This document shows, in pieces, positions 59,451 to 64,000 of a stretch of DNA of 64,000 nt. A program made the translations under genes and the position numbers. The notes beneath the pieces were generated by a model. That model was not told the origin of the DNA and ran no database searches. It saw only the letters and a program-made list of their open reading frames with translations. Position 1 is the stretch's first letter, and every line of letters starts with the position of its first letter. Source of the stretch: JADFNB01 sp036397455 (GTDB taxonomy: Bacteria > Gemmatimonadota > Gemmatimonadetes > Gemmatimonadales > GWC2-71-9); assembly GCA_036397455.1 (NCBI GenBank), contig DASWIX010000037.1, positions 1 to 64,000 of the forward strand, in the 5' to 3' direction.

Positions 59451-59653
59451 GCGTATCGGGGGCGGAGAGTACGTTATTGAGCCAACAGGCTCGAATGCGA
59501 ATCCGGTTGCCGCGGCCCATGTCATGCCCCTCGGGGGAAGGCAAACGTCGCAGCGAGGGTTCGGGACGTATCAGGTTCGGGCTTCAATAATCCTCTTCGT
59601 TCCCAACCACATTGCCGCCGGTGCGCCTTGGGTGCGCCGGCGGTCTTGTGTTT
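59451..59653 (+). ncRNA. Candidate structured RNA (about 200 nt) ending in an intrinsic terminator
   Basis: A strong promoter lies just upstream and a terminator closes the region. A long-range terminal helix is visible: CGGAGAG (59463-59469) with CTCTTCG (59593-59599, one G-U), TTATTGA (59474-59480) with TCAATAA (59584-59590), and GCC (59481-59483) with GGC (59580-59582), 17 bp in all. Inside, CGAATCC (59498-59504) pairs with GGGTTCG (59557-59563) and TTGCC (59507-59511) with GGCAA (59540-59544). This gives a rod-like fold of 6S-RNA size. It could be a 6S-like RNA, or a riboswitch or attenuator controlling folE. No known family motif was identified. Confidence 0.5.
59614..59653 (+). terminator. 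Intrinsic terminator upstream of folE
   Basis: CCGCCGG (59615-59621) pairs with CCGGCGG (59637-59643); the inner TGCGCC / GGTGCG pairs extend the stem to 13 bp with two G-U pairs around a TTG loop. TCTTGTGTTT follows. It would stop most transcripts from the 59415 promoter before folE. Confidence 0.65.
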
Positions 59654-59721
59654 CGGCAACCGCGAAAATAGCCTTCACAGTTCACCGTGACAACGTGCCC
59701 CACCCGGTCGCAGGAGCCGCC

Positions 59722-60393
59722 GTGCCGCCAACGATGCCCATCACGCCTGTCACACACGAGCCGGAACACGTGCGCTCGAAGCGTGAGCAGCGCGCGGAAC
59801 TGGCCAGGTTTCGTGCCGCCGCCACCGGTCGGTATGCCGAGTTGGTCGTCGAGCAGTTGACCTTGCTCGGGGAGGATACCGACCGCGAGGGGCTGCAGCG
59901 AACGCCCGGGCGGGTCGAGGAAGCCATGAAATGGCTCACCCGCGGCTACGAGACCTGCGTCTCCGACGTGGTGAACGGGGCCGTGTTCAGCGAGGCACAC
60001 GAGAGCATGATCCTCGTGCGCGATATCGAGATCTATTCGTTGTGCGAACATCACATGCTGCCGTTTTTCGGCAAGGCACACGTGGCCTACGTCCCCAACG
60101 GGAAGATCATCGGGTTGTCCAAGATCCCGCGCATCGTGGATGTGTTTGCCCGCCGGCTCCAGGTGCAGGAGCGGCTGACGGATGATGTGGCGGACGCCCT
60201 GATGGACGTGCTCGCGCCGCACGGCGTCGGTGTGGTGGTGGAAGCGTTTCACCTGTGCATGATGATGCGTGGGGTCGAGAAGCAGAACTCGAAGACGGTC
60301 ACCAGCGCGGTGCGCGGGTCGTTTCGCGAGGATTTCAAGACCCGTGACGAGTTTCTCCGCCTGGTGCACGGCGGCCATCGCGGCCTCGATTGA
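59722..60393 (+). CDS. folE: GTP cyclohydrolase I
   Basis: Converts GTP to 7,8-dihydroneopterin triphosphate, the first step of folate (and other pterin) synthesis. The 223-residue protein starts at GTG 59722 because AGGAG lies 5 nt upstream; the frame is open much further but runs through the RNA candidate and terminator. It has 'REGLQRTPGRVEEAMKWL', the zinc ligands in 'SLCEHHMLPFFGKAHVAYVP' (20 residues), 'IIGLSKIPRIVDVFARRLQ' and 'HLCMMMRGVEKQNSKTVTSA' (third Cys ligand). Its stop overlaps the next start in TTGA. Confidence 0.95.
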   Translation: MPPTMPITPVTHEPEHVRSKREQRAELARFRAAATGRYAELVVEQLTLLGEDTDREGLQRTPGRVEEAMKWLTRGYETCVSDVVNGAVFSEAHESMILVRDIEIYSLCEHHMLPFFGKAHVAYVPNGKIIGLSKIPRIVDVFARRLQVQERLTDDVADALMDVLAPHGVGVVVEAFHLCMMMRGVEKQNSKTVTSAVRGSFREDFKTRDEFLRLVHGGHRGLD

Positions 60394-61076
60394 ACGCGCT
60401 CGCCGGGCGTCTGGCGGTCGTGACCGGCTGGAGTCGTGGGATCGGTCGGGCGGTGGCGGATGTGCTGGTGGGGGCCGGCGCGACGGTCGTGGGGCTCGCC
60501 CGCACGGCGCCGGACGGTGGGCAGGTGCAGGGGATGCCATGCGACGTGACCGATGGATCGAGTGTCGAACACGCCGCCGGTCAGATCATGGAACGGCACG
60601 GCGCGCCGTCCATTCTGGTGCACAGCGCTGGGGCGTTCCTGTTCAAGGCGTTTGCCGAGACGACGAGTGCGGAATTCCGCGAGCAGGTCGAAGCCAACCT
60701 GGTGGGGGCGTTTCACGTATTGCGGGCGTTCGTGCCTGCGATGTGCGAGCGCGGCGGCCGCGTCGTGACCATCGGCAGTATCACCGATCACGTCCCGCTG
60801 CCGGGCAATACGGCGTACGGCGCCAGCAAGGCCGGGCTGCGCGGGTTGCATGACACCGTGGCGGCGGAGTATGCTGGTCGCGGCGTCACGATGACCCTGA
60901 TCTCACCCGGCGCGACCGATACCACGCTGTGGGATGCGGTCGATCCGGATGGTCGAGCGGATCTCCCGGACCGGTCGGCCATGCTGCGCCCCGAGGACGT
61001 CGCCGACGCGGTGCTGTTTGCGGTGACTCGTCCGCCGCGGGTCCGCGTCAACGTGATGCACCTGGAAGCCGGATGA
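60390..61076 (+). CDS. Short-chain dehydrogenase/reductase, possible pterin reductase
   Basis: The 228-residue Rossmann enzyme starts at TTG 60390, sharing bases with the folE stop. The cofactor motif is 'VVTGWSRGIGRAVADVL' (TGxxxGIG), then 'SAGAF' (NNAG-like), the catalytic Ser in 'IGSITDHVPL' and 'YGASKAGLRG' (YxxxK). The arginine after the Gly-rich loop suggests NADPH. Coupling to folE suggests a dihydropteridine or sepiapterin-type reductase such as FolM, but 3-oxoacyl reductase-like SDRs look similar, so the substrate is inference. Confidence 0.85.
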   Translation: MNALAGRLAVVTGWSRGIGRAVADVLVGAGATVVGLARTAPDGGQVQGMPCDVTDGSSVEHAAGQIMERHGAPSILVHSAGAFLFKAFAETTSAEFREQVEANLVGAFHVLRAFVPAMCERGGRVVTIGSITDHVPLPGNTAYGASKAGLRGLHDTVAAEYAGRGVTMTLISPGATDTTLWDAVDPDGRADLPDRSAMLRPEDVADAVLFAVTRPPRVRVNVMHLEAG

Positions 61077-61113
61077 TCTCTGCGCGATCGTTCTCTCACC
61101 GGTTGCGGTAGTC

Positions 61114-61695
61114 ATGTTCCTCGAGCTGGCTGAATTCCTGCGGTGCCCGTCCGATCACGAGGAGAAACCGCTCGTCGTGGCGACCGGCGCGATGAAGCGG
61201 CGTTCGATCGTGTTCGGCACGATCGGGTGTCCGGTCTGCCGGAAGGAATTCCTGATCATCGATGGCGTGGCCCGTCTCGGTGAGGTGGACGAGGTGCCGG
61301 CTCCTGAGAGCATGGCCGCGAGCGACATGGTGCACGCGTGGCTCGGCCTCGCGAGCCCCGGGGGGTATGTCGTGTTGGTCGGGTCGGCGGGGCAGCTTGC
61401 CGCCGGCCTCACGGCGCGCATGGAGGAGGTGCGCTTCATCGCGGTGAACCCGATCGGCGAAGTGGGCGCACCGCGGGTCAGCGTCATTCGCGGACCGGGC
61501 ATCATGGTCCGGTCAGGGATGGCGCGCGGCGTGGTGGTGGGAGCCGAGCGGGCCAGCGAGCCATGGCTGCGAGAAGCTGCTCGCGTACTGCTGCGCGGTC
61601 AGCGACTCGTGGTCCTCACCGAAAAGGTGACGCCTCCCGATGGCGTGGACCAACAGGCCGTGGGTCATGGTGCCTGGGTTGGCGTGAAGCGCTGA
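61114..61695 (+). CDS. Zinc-ribbon protein with methyltransferase-like remnant
   Basis: The 193-residue protein has an N-terminal ~50 residues resembling a Trm112/UPF0434 zinc ribbon ('LAEFLRCPSDH' and 'IGCPVCRKEFLIIDGVARL'), with three cysteines and a nearby His or Asp as potential fourth ligand. The following region ('PGGYVVLVGSAGQLAAGL', 'VSVIRGPGIMVRSGMARGVVV', in part, and 'REAARVLLRGQRLVVLTEKV', 20 residues) has the strand order of the second half of a SAM methyltransferase but no complete SAM motif. Function unknown; possibly a Trm112-like partner. It lies 37 nt after the SDR gene. Confidence 0.65.
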   Translation: MFLELAEFLRCPSDHEEKPLVVATGAMKRRSIVFGTIGCPVCRKEFLIIDGVARLGEVDEVPAPESMAASDMVHAWLGLASPGGYVVLVGSAGQLAAGLTARMEEVRFIAVNPIGEVGAPRVSVIRGPGIMVRSGMARGVVVGAERASEPWLREAARVLLRGQRLVVLTEKVTPPDGVDQQAVGHGAWVGVKR

Positions 61696-61701
61696 GGGCT
61701 G

Positions 61702-63492
61702 CTACTCCGCATACAGTATTTCGATCAGGTCCGCATAGTTCTGCTCGACGACGCGCCGCTTGACCTTCAAGGTCGGCGTCAACTCCCCGCTCTCGATCGT
61801 GAAGTCCCGCTCCAGCAGGGCCAGCTTCTTGGGCGTCTCGTACGACGCGAGCCCGCGCAAGTTGAGCATCACTTCCCGCTCCAGCTTGGCGACGACGTCG
61901 GGGTGTTTCAGCAAGGCGGGGTAATCGTCGGCTGGCAGGTTGCGTTCGCGCGCCCAAGCCGTCACCGCGTCGGCGGCCGGCACCACCAACATGCTGGAGA
62001 ACTTGCGGCGATCGCCGATCATCACGGCATTTTCCACGAACTTGTTGGTCTTCACCAGGTTTTCGATCGGTTGCGGGGCGATGTTCTTGCCACCCGCGGT
62101 CACGATGAGGTCCTTCTTGCGGTCGGTAATGCGCAAGTATCCGTCCGCATCGAGTTCTCCGATGTCGCCCGTGTGGAGCCACCCCTCGCTATCGACGGTT
62201 TCGCGCGTCGCCTCGGGTTTCTTGTAGTAGCCGAGCATGACGTTCGGGCCCCTCGCGAGGATCTCGCCATCCTCGGCGATGACCACGCTGACACCGGGGA
62301 TCGGTCGGCCCACCGTGCCCATCTTCGGGCGGTCGAGCGGATTGACCGCAATGACCGGCGACGTTTCGGTCAGGCCGTACCCTTCGAGAATCGGCAGGCC
62401 GGCGGCGTAGAAGAACTTGGCGATCTCCGCCGAGAGTGGCGCGCCGCCGGACACGAAGAACCGGATACGACCGCCGGTGCGCGCCTGGAGCTTCGAGAAC
62501 ACCAGACGATCGGCGAGGCGTTTCTTGACGCCGAGCCACGCCGGCACCGGACGACCGTCGAGCACCAGGTCGGCCCACAGTTCGGCGTTGCGTTTGGCCC
62601 AGAAGAAGATGCGGCGCTTGGCCGCGCCACCGGCGAGTGCATTCTCGAGCACGCGCGCGTAGATCTTCTCGTACAGCCGCGGCACGGCCAGCACGATGGT
62701 CGGACGGACTTCGCCCATGTTGGCCGACACCGCTTCGATGCTCTCGGCGTAACTGATGGTACAGCCGCCGTGGAACATCGTGTAATGACCCGCCATGCGC
62801 TCGAAACTGTGCGACAACGGCAGCAGGGACAGCGCGGAATCGTCCGGTCCGATCGGCAGGACCTTCAGCGCGCCCAGGACGTTGGTCGTGAAGTTGCCGT
62901 GCGACAGCATCACGCCCTTTGGGTCGCCGGTGGTTCCCGACGTGTAGATCAGCGTAGCCAGTGCATCCGGGTCCACCGCCAGCGCCTCTTCGCGGTAGGC
63001 GGGATGTGAGGACTCGATGGCCGCCCCGCGCTGCATGAGTTCCTGGAGGGTCATGGTCGCGGGATCGCCGAGATCCTCGAACGCGATCACGTGCTTGAGG
63101 TCGGGGGTCTGATCGCGCGTTTCCACGATCTTGTCGTATTGCTGCCGATCGGCCACGAAGATCGCCACGGCGCCCGAATCGCGTATGACGTAGGCCGCCT
63201 GTGCGGCCGGCAGCGTCGGGTAGATCGGCACGTCGGCGCACAGGGCGGTGAGGCACGCGAAGTCGGCCTGGGCCCATTCGGGCCGGTTCTCGGAGAGGAT
63301 GGCCACGCGATCGCCGGGTACCACGCCGATATCCCGTAGGCCCAGGGCGGTGTGTTTGACCCGGCGGGCCAACTCTTGATGGGTCAGGTCGTGCCAGGTG
63401 TCGCCGGACTTGAACCGCAGCGCCGCGCGTTTCGACGAGTACCGTTCGATTGCGCGGAAAAAGAGTTCATTGAGCGTTCGCGGCGTTTCCAT
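61702..63492 (-). CDS. Long-chain acyl-CoA synthetase (AMP-forming)
   Basis: The 596-residue ANL-superfamily enzyme activates fatty acids to acyl-AMP, then acyl-CoA. The P-loop is 'YTSGTTGDPKGVMLSHGNF' (T-S-G-T-T-G-x-P-K-G). 'EGYGLTETSPVIAVN' is motif II, 'HTGDIGELDADGYLRITDRKKDLIVTAGGKN' (in part) carries the adenylate-binding Asp and hinge Lys, and the catalytic Lys is in the C-terminal domain near 'TPTLKVKRRVV'. N-terminal 'TLNELFFRAIERYSSKRAAL' (20 residues) is typical of the FadD15/FAA1-like branch. No membrane segment. Convergent with the zinc-ribbon gene, 6 nt apart. Confidence 0.93.
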   Translation of the reverse strand: METPRTLNELFFRAIERYSSKRAALRFKSGDTWHDLTHQELARRVKHTALGLRDIGVVPGDRVAILSENRPEWAQADFACLTALCADVPIYPTLPAAQAAYVIRDSGAVAIFVADRQQYDKIVETRDQTPDLKHVIAFEDLGDPATMTLQELMQRGAAIESSHPAYREEALAVDPDALATLIYTSGTTGDPKGVMLSHGNFTTNVLGALKVLPIGPDDSALSLLPLSHSFERMAGHYTMFHGGCTISYAESIEAVSANMGEVRPTIVLAVPRLYEKIYARVLENALAGGAAKRRIFFWAKRNAELWADLVLDGRPVPAWLGVKKRLADRLVFSKLQARTGGRIRFFVSGGAPLSAEIAKFFYAAGLPILEGYGLTETSPVIAVNPLDRPKMGTVGRPIPGVSVVIAEDGEILARGPNVMLGYYKKPEATRETVDSEGWLHTGDIGELDADGYLRITDRKKDLIVTAGGKNIAPQPIENLVKTNKFVENAVMIGDRRKFSSMLVVPAADAVTAWARERNLPADDYPALLKHPDVVAKLEREVMLNLRGLASYETPKKLALLERDFTIESGELTPTLKVKRRVVEQNYADLIEILYAE

Positions 63493-63515
63493 CGGTGCCT
63501 CCGCCTTGGTGAGCG

Positions 63516-64000
63516 CTAGTTCTTCAGGAAGATCACGGTGAACCGCACCGGCGAACCGGCCACGACGTCGCCGAGTGCCGTCGTCGAGACCGCTTCCACC
63601 ACGATGCTGTCGGGCTGGGTCGGCCCGACCCGACGGACCGTGAGCGAGACCCGGCCGTCGGAGGCGGTGCGCAGTTCGACGTGCAAGGGATCATCGACCG
63701 TATCCGCCGCCGACTCCAGCGCCACCCCGTTCGCCGCCGCCGGATCGACGAGGTCGAAGATGACGGGCTTGGCCCCGGCGGCCTGGGCCTCGCCGGGCTT
63801 GGAAGTGAGGTCGTAGACCATCACCACGAGCGAGGGGGAGAACTCCGCGGCGGTATCGACCTCGAGCCGGATATCGCTCACCGCCGCGATGGAGTCGGGG
63901 GCGCCTGTCACGAACACCTGGATCGGCGGGTCGATGAATATGCCCTCGGCACGCCCCTGCACACGCCACGGTCCGCCCGGTGTCCGTGCCACGACGTGGC
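63516..64000 (-). CDS. Hypothetical protein, C-terminal part (continues past the window edge)
   Basis: The frame is open to the right edge with no stop, so the start lies beyond 64000; a GTG at 63990-63992 is probably internal. At least 160 residues are visible, beta-rich, with segments 'GIFIDPPIQVFVTGAPDSIA', 'FSPSLVVMVYDLTSKPGE' and 'VRRVGPTQPDSIVVEAVS', ending 'SPVRFTVIFLKN'. It looks like an extracellular or periplasmic beta-sandwich, but no signal peptide can be judged. Family not recognised. It lies 23 nt upstream of the acyl-CoA ligase and could share its transcript. Confidence 0.6.
   Translation of the reverse strand, partial: HVVARTPGGPWRVQGRAEGIFIDPPIQVFVTGAPDSIAAVSDIRLEVDTAAEFSPSLVVMVYDLTSKPGEAQAAGAKPVIFDLVDPAAANGVALESAADTVDDPLHVELRTASDGRVSLTVRRVGPTQPDSIVVEAVSTTALGDVVAGSPVRFTVIFLKN

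Noticed and set aside
1..64000. CRISPR arrays, rRNA genes and prophage genes
   Set aside because: No regularly spaced repeats, no rRNA-like conserved stretches and no phage structural genes were found in the window.

Overview
The window is GC-rich, gene-dense bacterial chromosome. The combination of a PorV/UPF0164-like outer-membrane protein, a large secreted protein with a FlgD-like C-terminal sorting-type domain, E1-alpha/E1-beta pyruvate dehydrogenase, abundant GTG/TTG starts and an archaeal-style HerA-NurA-Mre11-Rad50 operon points to a Gemmatimonadota-like organism. This assignment is an inference from gene content; no rRNA gene is present. I found no tRNA, rRNA or CRISPR array.

Layout. 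(1) 1-1310: end of an IS110-family transposase, about 430 nt of non-coding 3' flank that could carry a guide RNA, a 210-bp MITE-like element with 22-bp terminal inverted repeats, and an orphan terminator. (2) 1446-5540: large secreted surface protein whose 3' end was caught in a 49-bp tandem duplication carrying a palindrome. (3) 5626-14539, minus strand: dnaE-accA-ricT-metG, then a separately promoted M23 peptidase and a lipoprotein. (4) 14768-19010: metalloprotease lipoprotein, PorV-like protein and a membrane aminopeptidase. (5) 19024-21744: glutamate dehydrogenase and an M20 dipeptidase. (6) 21795-29678, minus strand: thiO-lipA-pdhA-pdhB-pdhC-lpdA-(membrane protein)-lipB, which makes the pyruvate dehydrogenase complex and the lipoyl cofactor it needs. 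(7) 29760-36048: small membrane protein, DUF3108 protein, glycosyltransferase, hybrid histidine kinase and several unknowns, including a coiled-coil/RemA-like pair. (8) 36088-45389, minus strand: tdk, coaE, gcvH, gcvP and a lipoate ligase-like protein, then a four-gene peptide ABC transporter. (9) HU, and opposite it a DEAD-box-like protein that has lost its catalytic motifs but keeps a DbpA RNA-binding domain. (10) 47293-59126, plus strand: a ten-gene run with overlapping or nearly touching ends: P1 peptidase, aminotransferase, DUF2283-like protein, O-methyltransferase, NurA, HerA, a secreted protein, Mre11/SbcD, Rad50/SbcC, GNAT. (11) 59388-61695: a candidate structured RNA with its own promoter and terminator, then folE, a short-chain dehydrogenase and a zinc-ribbon protein. 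(12) An acyl-CoA ligase and a gene running off the right edge.

The most interesting parts are the HerA-NurA-Mre11-Rad50 end-resection operon in a bacterium (with an unusual HerA P-loop and an embedded secreted protein), the rod-like RNA candidate upstream of folE, the pseudo-DEAD-box protein, and the IS110 3' flank as a possible guide-RNA locus. Several promoters in the window (at 7432, 14633, 35016, 45453 and 59415) share a TTG-type -35 and a TA-type -10 separated by exactly 18 nt.
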